DNA of 5,844 nt from an uncultured Candidatus Saccharibacteria bacterium (GTDB lineage: Bacteria > Patescibacteriota > Saccharimonadia > Saccharimonadales > Saccharimonadaceae): NCBI GenBank assembly GCA_946222005.1, contig CAMIHP010000012.1, positions 1 to 5,844 on the forward strand, read 5' to 3'. The notes under the pieces are model-generated. The model made no database searches. It worked only from the letters and a program-made list of their open reading frames with translations, and was not told the origin of the DNA. Position numbers and translations under genes: made by a program. Below, in pieces: positions 1 to 5,377 of this stretch. Every line of letters starts with the position of its first letter. Within the stretch, counting starts at the first letter, position 1.

Positions 1-20
1 CTACTACTACTACTACTACT
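1..20 (-). repeat. AGT trinucleotide microsatellite encoding poly-serine
   Basis: The plus strand reads as six CTA units plus CT, which is AGT repeated on the coding strand of the HIT gene and in frame as serine. The tract is cut by the window start, so its full length is unknown. It follows the HIT fold, in a C-terminal tail. Changes in copy number would alter tail length without shifting the frame. Confidence 0.9.
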
Positions 21-419
21 GGATACTGCTGCAGTAAGACGCTGGGCGGTGGTAGATAGGTGAGTATCGCTGGCATTAGTCGGGTAGCCATGATGGAGCT
101 GCAACACCTCGCGGTCATACAGCGGCACAAGATGAATGTGAGCGTGCGGCACATCAAAGCCTTCCACTACCACGCCGACTCGCTCAGGCTTGAGCCCCGC
201 CTCCATCGCGTGGGCAATCCGCTGCGCTACCGCCCAGAGGTGTTGATACACCTCAGTGGGGAGCGCCCACAGCGAGTCAATCTGCTGCTTCGGTACGACC
301 AACACATGGCCATCGCTTAGTGGGTTGATATCGAGGAAGGCTATCGTGTGCTCGTCTTCATACACCGTATGGCTTGGTATTTCACCTTTGATAATCTTAG
401 TAAAAATAGAATCCTGCAT
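1..419 (-). CDS. HIT-family (histidine triad) nucleotide-binding protein, 3' end outside window
   Basis: HIT proteins are small cytoplasmic nucleotide hydrolases or transferases, typically acting on AMP-linked or dinucleoside polyphosphate substrates. The visible 139 residues begin MQDSIFTKIIKGEIPSH. They contain the family block DINPLSDGHVLVVPK at about residues 30-44 and the histidine triad PHAHIHLVPL at 91-100. By family knowledge H94, the middle histidine of HxHxHxx, would be the catalytic nucleophile. The usual Cys of the N-terminal IFCKI motif is Thr here, so that zinc ligand is missing. The start is the ATG at 419-417, which matches the family N-terminus. It has no Shine-Dalgarno site but has a -10 box six bases upstream, suggesting a leaderless mRNA. 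Residues 133-139 are all serine, six of them from a pure AGT repeat that reaches the window edge, so no stop codon is seen. The family call is firm; the substrate is unknown. Confidence 0.92.
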   Translation of the reverse strand, partial: MQDSIFTKIIKGEIPSHTVYEDEHTIAFLDINPLSDGHVLVVPKQQIDSLWALPTEVYQHLWAVAQRIAHAMEAGLKPERVGVVVEGFDVPHAHIHLVPLYDREVLQLHHGYPTNASDTHLSTTAQRLTAAVSSSSSSS

Positions 420-425
420 GGCTCT

Positions 426-455
426 AGTATACGCGAAGGAGGGGCAAGAGCTCAA
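426..455 (-). promoter_or_regulatory. Promoter of the HIT gene, probably leaderless
   Basis: On the minus strand there is a -35 box TTGAGC (455-450), an 18-base spacer and a -10 box TATACT (431-426). The -10 ends six bases before the ATG at 419, so transcription should start at or within a base or two of the start codon. No Shine-Dalgarno sequence exists in those six bases. Both boxes are one or two mismatches from the sigma-70 consensus. Confidence 0.65.
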
Positions 456-494
456 GGACATCTGCTGCGCGATATTTTCGTTCGGCATCACATC

Positions 495-503
495 TGTTAT
501 AAT
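495..503 (+). promoter_or_regulatory. Extended -10 promoter of tRNA-Ser(CGA)
   Basis: TGTTATAAT is a perfect -10 hexamer (498-503) with the TGn extension at 495-497. It lies 15 bases before the first base of the tRNA. No good -35 is seen at 17 bases spacing (475-480 reads TTTTCG), which is common for extended -10 promoters. Confidence 0.6.
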
Positions 504-518
504 GAGAGCAGACCACGT

Positions 519-606
519 GGAGAGGTGCAGGAGTGGTTGAACTGGCCGCTCTCGAAAAGCGGTAAGCCGCAAGGCTTCGAGGGTTCGAATCCCTCTCTCT
601 CCGCCA
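519..606 (+). tRNA. tRNA-Ser, anticodon CGA, CCA encoded
   Basis: The full cloverleaf can be drawn. The acceptor GGAGAGG (519-525) pairs with TCTCTCC (596-602) with one terminal G-T wobble. The anticodon stem is CCGCT/AGCGG (546-550, 558-562) around loop CTCGAAA, giving anticodon CGA at 553-555, which reads UCG. The long class II variable arm is AAGCC-GCAA-GGCTT (564-577), as expected for serine. The T arm is GAGGG-TTCGAAT-CCCTC (579-595). The discriminator is G603 and CCA is encoded at 604-606. It is divergent from the HIT gene. Confidence 0.97.
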
Positions 607-728
607 TGTTTTTGATCGTATTTATCTGCGAGCTCTGGGCTGGCAGGTTTTTATTATAATAACGACGCATCGCGACGTGAGGGGTGCCGCTTGGTGCACT
701 TCTGTCTTGCACATACTCACCAGAGGTA

Positions 729-758
729 ATAAAAAAGCGCACACCGCGAAGTGTGCGC
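729..758 (-). terminator. Intrinsic terminator of the pilin-like gene
   Basis: On the minus strand an 8-bp perfect stem GCGCACAC/GTGTGCGC (758-751 and 744-737) with a 6-base loop is followed by TTTTTTATT. It lies about 36 bases past the stop codon at 795 and is in the right direction. The plus strand has no T-tract after the stem, so it acts in one direction only. Confidence 0.9.
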
Positions 759-794
759 ATATGTTTGTGTGAGAAGAGAGCCAAGTATTATTGG

Positions 795-1223
795 CTAGGT
801 GGTTGAAGCACCAGTGTTGCTGCTATTGGTAGTAGTGTTGATGTTGCCACCGGGGATGATGGTGTTGATGACAAAGTTCACCGCCGCATAGGCTAGCAGC
901 GCCACCACAACACCAACGAGGGCATACATAATAGTATTCTTCGCGCCCTGCACCTGCGATGAATTACCACCAGAGACAACATAACGAATACCACCGAAGA
1001 TGATCATAATGACCGCGATAGCACCAACGAGAAACAGCATGATGTTGCTTACCCGTGTGAAGATACCGGCGTCACCAAAGAGATCGGCTGGCTGGTCTTT
1101 GCCCCGTGAGCGGCTGGCACCATCTGACACGCCGCCGATTGCAGCGCTGGGCGGTGCAGCAGCAATTATCCCACCCCCGATGAGGGCAAGAGCACTGATA
1201 GATAGTAGACATTTTTTTAGCAT
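795..1223 (-). CDS. T4SS pilin-like (VirB2/TrbC-type) small membrane protein
   Basis: The product is a 142-residue exported protein. The N-terminus MLKKCLLSISALALIGG leads a signal peptide ending near PPSAA (residues 24-28), with a plausible SPase I site before IGG. After a short polar stretch come two hydrophobic helices, about 60-80 and 97-120, separated by the hairpin motif GGIRYVVSGGNSSQ. The pattern GGxxYxxSGG, then AKNTIMYALVGVVVALLAYA, then VNFVI matches the type IV secretion pilin family common in CPR bacteria, which resembles VirB2/TrbC. Such pilins are major subunits of conjugative-type pili. The tail, residues 124-142, is rich in Thr, Asn and Ser. The ATG at 1223-1221 has an AAAAGGAGC Shine-Dalgarno 11 bases upstream. 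The gene is monocistronic, with its own promoter and terminator and no other T4SS genes in the window. The family call is by motif recognition; a role in DNA transfer, adhesion or symbiosis is open. Confidence 0.85.
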   Translation of the reverse strand: MLKKCLLSISALALIGGGIIAAAPPSAAIGGVSDGASRSRGKDQPADLFGDAGIFTRVSNIMLFLVGAIAVIMIIFGGIRYVVSGGNSSQVQGAKNTIMYALVGVVVALLAYAAVNFVINTIIPGGNINTTTNSSNTGASTT

Positions 1224-1250
1224 AATAAACTTAGCTCCTTTTATCTTGTA

Positions 1251-1279
1251 ATTATACGATATGGCGTTTTTTTTGTCGA
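1251..1279 (-). promoter_or_regulatory. Promoter of the pilin-like gene
   Basis: The minus strand shows a -35 box TCGACA (1279-1274), a 17-base spacer and a perfect -10 box TATAAT (1256-1251). The predicted start near 1244 leaves a leader of about 20 bases that contains the AAAAGGAG Shine-Dalgarno at 1242-1235. This is one of the strongest promoters visible in the window, fitting a structural subunit made in quantity. Confidence 0.8.
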
Positions 1280-1547
1280 GAGGAAAGCAGTGAAATTTCT
1301 CAGCTTGTGATACTGTGGTGACTCGCTTCCTTCATCTCTTTTGCTAGTAGCGTCTTGAAAACTTGCTTGATTATGACGCTGTTTTGAGTCCACGTGATAA
1401 TTAGTATTCTAGAGATACCCAATTGCTTATTTAATTATATTGCTTGATGTAGGGAAGGGGAGTGCAGGAAATATATGGCTAACGACACCGCAGCGAAGTA
1501 GGGATAAAATTGTATCTCACAAATGGCTAGCGTAATTGCCTGACCTA
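1280..1547. other. Intergenic region, no gene seen
   Basis: This is moderately AT-rich spacer between the pilin-like gene promoter and the tRNA-Ser(GCU) promoter. An imperfect inverted pair AGCGTC (1349-1354) and GACGCT (1375-1380) with a 20-base loop is present but has no terminator tail. A 9-codon frame at 1475-1501 follows an AGGAA-like site, which is too little to call. I see no RNA gene or mobile element here. Confidence 0.6.
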
Positions 1548-1556
1548 TGCTACAAT
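1548..1556 (+). promoter_or_regulatory. Extended -10 promoter of tRNA-Ser(GCU)
   Basis: TGCTACAAT combines the TGn extension (1548-1550) with the -10 hexamer TACAAT (1551-1556), one mismatch from consensus. No good -35 lies 16-18 bases upstream. The predicted start near 1563 leaves a precursor leader of about 28 bases before the tRNA. The other tRNA-Ser in this window also uses an extended -10. Confidence 0.6.
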
Positions 1557-1561
1557 AGCCA

Positions 1562-1577
1562 GTGCACGTTGGTGCAC
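1562..1577 (+). repeat. Palindromic hairpin GTGCAC-GTTG-GTGCAC before tRNA-Ser(GCU)
   Basis: Two copies of the self-complementary hexamer GTGCAC (1562-1567 and 1572-1577) flank GTTG and can form a 6-bp hairpin. The element lies at the predicted transcription start and within the 5' leader of the tRNA precursor. It could be a processing structure, a protein-binding palindrome or chance. Confidence 0.45.
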
Positions 1578-1590
1578 AATCCGACACGCT

Positions 1591-1683
1591 GGAGGAGTAC
1601 CCAAGTGGCTGAAGGGGACGGTTTGCTAAATCGTTAGTGTGGGGAGACCTGCAGCGGGAGTTCGAATCTCCCCTCCTCCGCCA
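1591..1683 (+). tRNA. tRNA-Ser, anticodon GCT (GCU), CCA encoded
   Basis: The acceptor GGAGGAG (1591-1597) pairs perfectly with CTCCTCC (1673-1679). The anticodon stem is ACGGT/ATCGT (1618-1622, 1630-1634, with one G-T wobble) around loop TTGCTAA, giving anticodon GCT at 1625-1627, which reads AGC and AGU. A variable arm of 21 bases (1635-1655) marks a class II serine tRNA. The T arm is GGGAG-TTCGAAT-CTCCC (1656-1672). The discriminator is G1680 and CCA is at 1681-1683. It stands alone, with no adjacent gene in the same transcript. Confidence 0.97.
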
Positions 1684-1710
1684 GGATTGTTTGGGCTATG
1701 GCTATTGGCT

Positions 1711-1733
1711 CGGTGTTTTTGATAAAACAGCCG
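1711..1733 (+). repeat. Bulged hairpin downstream of tRNA-Ser(GCU)
   Basis: CGGTGTTTT (1711-1719), a 4-base loop TGAT and AAAACA-G-CCG (1724-1733) form a 9-bp stem with one bulged G. It begins 28 bases after the tRNA CCA end. No T-tract follows, so it is not a standard intrinsic terminator, but it could help define the tRNA precursor 3' end. Confidence 0.35.
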
Positions 1734-1842
1734 CACAGTAATATCCACAGCTCAAGAATGACAAGCCAAAATAGACGAATGCTGAGGTTGCTTAGCAATC
1801 TATAGTTTTAACATAAAACACAGCACAACGAGAGATAAACGA

Positions 1843-1871
1843 ATCATTGTAGATATTACAATGATATTTTT
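1843..1871 (+). terminator. AT-rich perfect hairpin with T-rich tail, terminator-like
   Basis: A 9-bp perfect stem ATCATTGTA/TACAATGAT (1843-1851, 1857-1865) with a 5-base loop is followed by ATTTTTATTT. The shape is that of an intrinsic terminator on the plus strand, but the stem is only about 22% GC and so weak. It lies 160 bases after tRNA-Ser(GCU), the only upstream plus-strand transcript. It could equally be an operator palindrome for a dimeric regulator. Confidence 0.4.
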
Positions 1872-2060
1872 ATTTGTGTAGAATATAGCAAAATATACAA
1901 TGCTATCAATACATGCGAAGTATCATAAATGTCAAGAGCACTATCTGGGGTATGATCTATAAATGTACGATATACATGCAAGACTGGCGAGAGGGGCGAA
2001 GTATGGGTGTTGAGTGCGGCATAGAGCGTATGATTGCGTAGTTATATGGGTTATGGTTAA

Positions 2061-2088
2061 TTGACCAGCTCGGCCATTATGATAGAAT
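2061..2088 (+). promoter_or_regulatory. Promoter of the beta-helix/LRR surface protein gene
   Basis: There is a -35 box TTGACC (2061-2066), a 16-base spacer and a -10 box TAGAAT (2083-2088) preceded by TGA, so it is also an extended -10. The predicted start near 2095 gives a leader of about 45 bases. Just upstream, GGTTA occurs twice (in 2049-2060). Confidence 0.65.
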
Positions 2089-2122
2089 AGTCTTTGTAAC
2101 GTAAATCTAACGCCAACCGACA

Positions 2123-2130
2123 AGGGGAGG
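2123..2130 (+). promoter_or_regulatory. Shine-Dalgarno site fixing the GTG start at 2139
   Basis: AGGGGAGG lies eight bases before GTG at 2139-2141. The only in-frame ATG nearby, at 2172, has no such site, so the GTG start is preferred. It adds the basic residues KIRRQKR to the signal peptide. Confidence 0.75.
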
Positions 2131-2138
2131 AAAGAGCA

Positions 2139-5006
2139 GTGAAGATTAGACGTCAAAAACGTGGGATCGTCATGCGCATCGCATCGGTTGTGGCTGTGAG
2201 TGGGCTCGCTATAGGCGGGCTTTTTTATGGTCTCAATTCGGTGAACGCAGCCGGTCTGAATAAAAACTATAGTTATATTAAGGCAAACTACGCTGTGCCG
2301 AACACCAACGTAGCCTGGGTGTCGCCCAACGGGGATGACAACAAGGGTAACGGAAGCGAGTCGGCACCGTACAAGAGCTTTGGCCGCGCCGTGACGAAGA
2401 TTAGCGACGGCGGAACAGTGGTGGCAAAGAGTGGTATCTACCGCGAGCCACACTTTTTTGTGACGAAGAAGAATGTCACTATGCAGGCAGCACCCAACGC
2501 TGAGGTATGGCTCAAGGGTAGCGACGTCGTGACCAACTGGTCGCGCGAGGGCAATACGTGGAAGGCCACCGGCAACTTCCAGAACTTCTGCCACGTCTGT
2601 ACGACCAACATCAAGCCAGAAGTCGAGGGCATGGCTGCCTACCCAGAGCAGGTCTTTATTAATGACAAGCCACTGACGCAGGTGGGAAGCAAGGCTGAGG
2701 TTGGCCCAGGCAAGTTCTATGTGGAAGATGCTACCCAGACAACGCGTAGTGGTGGACACTTCAACCCAGGTCGGCAAGATACCGTCAGTTACTACCTAGG
2801 TTCTGACCCAACGGCTGGCACGACGGAGATCTCGCAGCGCACCCGCGCCTTTACCACAACAGGCGAGAACTTCAAGCTACAGGGTATTAACATTTCGCAA
2901 TATGCACCAAACCAAACCTGGGGCTTTAAAGACCCACAGCTAGACGACAAGGCTGGGCCGATCGCCATCTCCATCAACGGGAAGAACTCGCTGGTGCAAG
3001 ATGTGATCGTAGCGCAGAACTCGAACTCGGGGCTATTCCTCGACAAAGCGTCGGGCAGTGTGGTGAAGAACAGCCAATTCCTCGACAACGGGGGTAATGG
3101 TGCTGGCGCAAACCGCATTGAGAATGCTGTGTTTGAAAACAACACCTTTAGCAACAACAACGCCGCTGGCTTCGAAACCAATGGTAGCTACTGTACCTCG
3201 TGGTGTGGTATGGCCGATGTGAAGGTGACGCACGCCGAGAACTTCACCTTCCGCAACAATGTGGTGGACTACTCGAAGTCTGGCTCGACCAACTCCGACA
3301 TCGCTGTGGCTAAGCGCCACCAGCTGCCAGGCTTCTGGTGTGATGAAGGATGTATTAACACTAATATCGTCAACAACTACTTTACCAACGTGCAGATGGC
3401 GATCTTCTATGAGGTATCACACACTGGTATCATCGCCTCGAATATCATCGAAGGTTCGGGTTCTGGTATCTTAGTGTCGGGCAGTAGCAAGACGAAGATC
3501 TACAACAACTCTATCTCACGCACCGCCTACCCAATCCGCGTCCGCGAGGACACCCGCAGCAGGGGTTGCAATGCCTACCAAGGCAGCACCTGTACTGCAC
3601 CAGAGAGCTGGTCGCAAGCCAAGGGCCTGAGCTGGGACACAACGGGCACCGAGATGTACAACAACATCATCTCGTCGCGTGCCGCAACGGCTAAGGATGG
3701 CGACAGCCCATACTGGGCGTACGGTGTCCGCACTAAGGGTGGTGCCAACATTGGCGGGCCAAAGGTTGGTACAAACGAGATGTTTGCTGGCCTAGACTAC
3801 AACGTCTACTACCGCAACGATACCAATGTCGATAAGACGGTCTTTACCTGGGACTTAGCGCAGACCGACGCGCCGATCGACGTCCTCTTTAGCAAGACAT
3901 CCGACATTGCCAAGGATGGCCGGGTCAGCAAGGCTATCGACGGCCTGGAGCGCAACTCGCTCGACCAAACTGGCTCACGCAGCGCCAACCCATTCTTCAC
4001 CAGCGAAGCTGCGAACAACAACGACTACAATAAGAGTAACTACACCATCAAGGCTGGTAGTCCTGCTGCCAACAGTGGTAAAGAATTGCCTGCCGATGTG
4101 GCGAAGGCAATCGACCCAAGCGGTGCAACTGTGAAGGCCGGCACCAAGGTGAACCGTGGTGCATTGGTCAACGCCAACATGACCGGTGGCGAACCAAACA
4201 TTAGCAGCAAGAGCAGCAGCACTCCACAGCAGAACAACGCCAATGGTGCAACCACCAACGGGCAAGCAAACCCAAAAGCACCGGGCATGGGCAGCGCCAG
4301 TAAAGCTGACACTGCTCATGCAGCCCAAACTGCTGAGGCCGATACTAAGAGCGACAACAGCACTGTGGCGGTCCCAGACGCTCGTCTCAAGGCGGCAATC
4401 AACAAGCGCCTGTCTGAGACCCTTGGTGCCCGTCGCAGCGCCGCACAAGACGTGACAGCAGGTGAGATGCAAAAGCTAACTGGCTTGTCACTCATCTTGC
4501 CGGGTGATGCAGCGGACGACCGCAAGGTTGCCGACCTCACCGGCCTCGAGGCAGCAACGAACCTTGACTGGCTGGCAATCGACGGCAACAAGGTGAAGAG
4601 CCTCGCGCCGCTCGCTAAGCTAACCAAGCTTACGTCGCTGACCGCTCATTCCAACCAGATTGAGTCGCTCGACCCGATCGCTGGCCTGGCAAACCTCAAG
4701 CTTGTGATGGTCTCGGGCAACCCAATTGCCTCGACCAAGCCGCTTGCTAAGCTTGCACAGCTCAAGCGAGTTGCTCTCTCGGGCAAAGATGGCTTCGTGC
4801 TAGACGTTGCCGACGTTGCAGCTAGCAAGGGTAGCCTGGAGTCGCTCTCGCTCTACGACTACAGCCGCAAGACCACACTGGCCAACGGCAGCCAACTAGC
4901 GACATTTGGCAGCCTCAAGAAGCTTCGCCTCACTGGCGTCAAGCTAAGTGCTGCCGATAGCGCCGCCATTGGCACACTCAAACTCGAAAAGCGCCGCATA
5001 GACTAG
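2139..5006 (+). CDS. Secreted right-handed beta-helix protein with C-terminal internalin-type LRR domain
   Basis: The 955-residue exported protein has a basic N-region KIRRQKR, a hydrophobic core at about 13-32, and a likely SPase I site at SVNA-AG (residue 37). Residues 58-145 match the opening of secreted beta-helix proteins such as polysaccharide-lyase-like and DUF1565-type families (WVSPNGDDNKGNGSESAPY, SGIYRE, then a VVTNW segment). Residues about 240-515 are asparagine-rich parallel beta-helix coils (VVKNSQFLDN, VFENNTFSNN, IYNNSIS). All eight cysteines fall in this N-terminal half in close pairs: 151/154, 352/356, 401/405 and 477/485. A Ser/Asn/Gln/Thr/Ala linker covers about 684-744. 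The segment at 745-790 resembles the internalin cap (VPDARLKAAIN), and four 22-residue LRRs follow at 800-887, then degenerate repeats to the end. No LPXTG or C-terminal membrane anchor is seen. Glycan binding or lysis, or host-cell adhesion, is likely; catalytic residues cannot be assigned by eye. It is monocistronic. Confidence 0.9.
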   Translation: MKIRRQKRGIVMRIASVVAVSGLAIGGLFYGLNSVNAAGLNKNYSYIKANYAVPNTNVAWVSPNGDDNKGNGSESAPYKSFGRAVTKISDGGTVVAKSGIYREPHFFVTKKNVTMQAAPNAEVWLKGSDVVTNWSREGNTWKATGNFQNFCHVCTTNIKPEVEGMAAYPEQVFINDKPLTQVGSKAEVGPGKFYVEDATQTTRSGGHFNPGRQDTVSYYLGSDPTAGTTEISQRTRAFTTTGENFKLQGINISQYAPNQTWGFKDPQLDDKAGPIAISINGKNSLVQDVIVAQNSNSGLFLDKASGSVVKNSQFLDNGGNGAGANRIENAVFENNTFSNNNAAGFETNGSYCTSWCGMADVKVTHAENFTFRNNVVDYSKSGSTNSDIAVAKRHQLPGFWCDEGCINTNIVNNYFTNVQMAIFYEVSHTGIIASNIIEGSGSGILVSGSSKTKIYNNSISRTAYPIRVREDTRSRGCNAYQGSTCTAPESWSQAKGLSWDTTGTEMYNNIISSRAATAKDGDSPYWAYGVRTKGGANIGGPKVGTNEMFAGLDYNVYYRNDTNVDKTVFTWDLAQTDAPIDVLFSKTSDIAKDGRVSKAIDGLERNSLDQTGSRSANPFFTSEAANNNDYNKSNYTIKAGSPAANSGKELPADVAKAIDPSGATVKAGTKVNRGALVNANMTGGEPNISSKSSSTPQQNNANGATTNGQANPKAPGMGSASKADTAHAAQTAEADTKSDNSTVAVPDARLKAAINKRLSETLGARRSAAQDVTAGEMQKLTGLSLILPGDAADDRKVADLTGLEAATNLDWLAIDGNKVKSLAPLAKLTKLTSLTAHSNQIESLDPIAGLANLKLVMVSGNPIASTKPLAKLAQLKRVALSGKDGFVLDVADVAASKGSLESLSLYDYSRKTTLANGSQLATFGSLKKLRLTGVKLSAADSAAIGTLKLEKRRID
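4536..4799 (+). repeat. Four in-register 22-residue leucine-rich repeats
   Basis: Residues 800-821, 822-843, 844-865 and 866-887 of the surface protein each fit the 22-residue plan LxxLxxLxxLxxLxxxxNxIxS of internalin-type LRRs. Examples within them are LAPLAKLTKL, HSNQIES and SGNPIAS. The fourth repeat loses the asparagine turn (SGKDGFV). The repeats have diverged at DNA level, so they are an old array and not a recent tandem expansion. Confidence 0.85.
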
Positions 5007-5041
5007 GCTCCTCCCCATCAGCCAAGTCTGGTAGCGTATAC

Positions 5042-5071
5042 AAAAAGCCGAGCAGAAATGCTCGGTTTTTT
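5042..5071 (+). terminator. Intrinsic terminator of the surface protein gene
   Basis: A perfect 7-bp stem CCGAGCA/TGCTCGG (5048-5054, 5059-5065) with a GAAA tetraloop is followed by six T. Five A bases upstream (5042-5046) pair with the T-tract, so it could also work in reverse. It begins 35 bases after the stop codon at 5006. Confidence 0.92.
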
Positions 5072-5332
5072 GGTGTGAAAAAGAGTGCACTTCGAGTTGC
5101 TGGCGCGCTCTATCGTAGGCAATATTTTATACCCATGGCTGCTATAAATCATGCTATGAGGAGGTGTCTCTGTTATTCTACAGAAGCAAACGCGAGAGAA
5201 GCGATATGAGAATGGCTGAGATTTTGAGCCATAGGTACGGTGGATCCGTAATACTGCAAGGGCAAGAATTAAAACGAGACGTGGGTCTAGTATCTCTAGG
5301 TATTTGCCAAATATGTATTCTATTCTTGTGTA
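5072..5332. other. AT-rich spacer, no credible gene
   Basis: A strong AGGAGG occurs at 5159-5164 but the only close start, GTG at 5164, overlaps it. The resulting 66-codon frame (to 5364) has no recognisable motif and uses codons unlike its neighbours. The last 60 bases (5281-5340) are only about 30% GC. TTGCCA (5304-5309) and TGTAAT (5329-5334) could be a weak plus-strand promoter, but the spacing of 19 is long. Confidence 0.5.
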
Positions 5333-5367
5333 ATAAAAAAACTCAGCATGCAACAACATACTGAGTT
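5333..5367 (-). terminator. Minus-strand intrinsic terminator with no visible minus-strand gene
   Basis: On the minus strand an 11-bp stem, AACTCAGTATG/CATGCTGAGTT (5367-5357, 5350-5340) with one wobble pair and a 6-base loop, runs into a T-rich tail ending TTTTTATTA. On the plus strand the wobble becomes a C/A mismatch and no T-tract follows, so the element points left. No minus-strand reading frame of gene length lies to its right, where a plus-strand gene begins. Confidence 0.8.
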
Positions 5368-5377
5368 AGTATTCTCT

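Larger units (their letters stand above)
1684..2060. other. Long AT-rich non-coding region upstream of the surface protein gene
   Basis: No credible gene is present on either strand between tRNA-Ser(GCU) and the surface protein promoter. The stretch around 1800-1980 is very AT-rich. It holds two hairpins (listed separately), a 9-base direct repeat GCGAAGTAT (1915-1923 and 1996-2004), and a 13-codon frame at 2003-2041 behind a GAGGGG-like site that I do not call. A weak second promoter pair, TTGTGT (1874-1879) and TACAAT (1896-1901) with 16-base spacing, may exist. This could be regulatory leader sequence or eroded DNA. Confidence 0.5.

Noticed and set aside
256..659. Two overlapping plus-strand frames across the HIT start region and the tRNA (256-540 and 348-659)
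   Set aside because: They lie opposite the HIT gene and run into a tRNA. They show no motif and no Shine-Dalgarno site at their starts.
653..660. ATTATAAT as a promoter -10 on either strand
   Set aside because: The octamer is its own reverse complement, has no -35 at proper distance, and no gene follows on either side before the pilin terminator.
497..784. Minus-strand 95-codon frame containing AEREGFEPSKP
   Set aside because: It is the antisense of tRNA-Ser(CGA). The EGFEPS string is the well-known false protein made by reading a tRNA T arm backwards. It also spans the pilin gene terminator.
2003..2041. 13-codon frame behind a GAGGGG-like site, as a possible leader peptide
   Set aside because: It lies upstream of the predicted surface gene promoter, so it would not be in that mRNA, and a frame this short occurs by chance.
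1941..2777. Minus-strand 278-codon frame rich in His and Cys
   Set aside because: It is mostly antisense to the well-supported surface protein gene and covers its promoter and start. The composition is what a reversed GC-biased frame gives, with no recognisable fold.
5018..5359. Minus-strand 113-codon frame in the spacer after the surface gene
   Set aside because: It contains the intrinsic terminator at 5042-5071 and starts inside the minus-strand terminator hairpin. The sequence shows no motif.
5164..5364. Plus-strand 66-codon frame near an AGGAGG site
   Set aside because: The GTG start overlaps the AGGAGG itself, so the spacing is wrong. Codons are unlike the neighbours and no family is recognised. 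It was kept only as a remark in the spacer entry.
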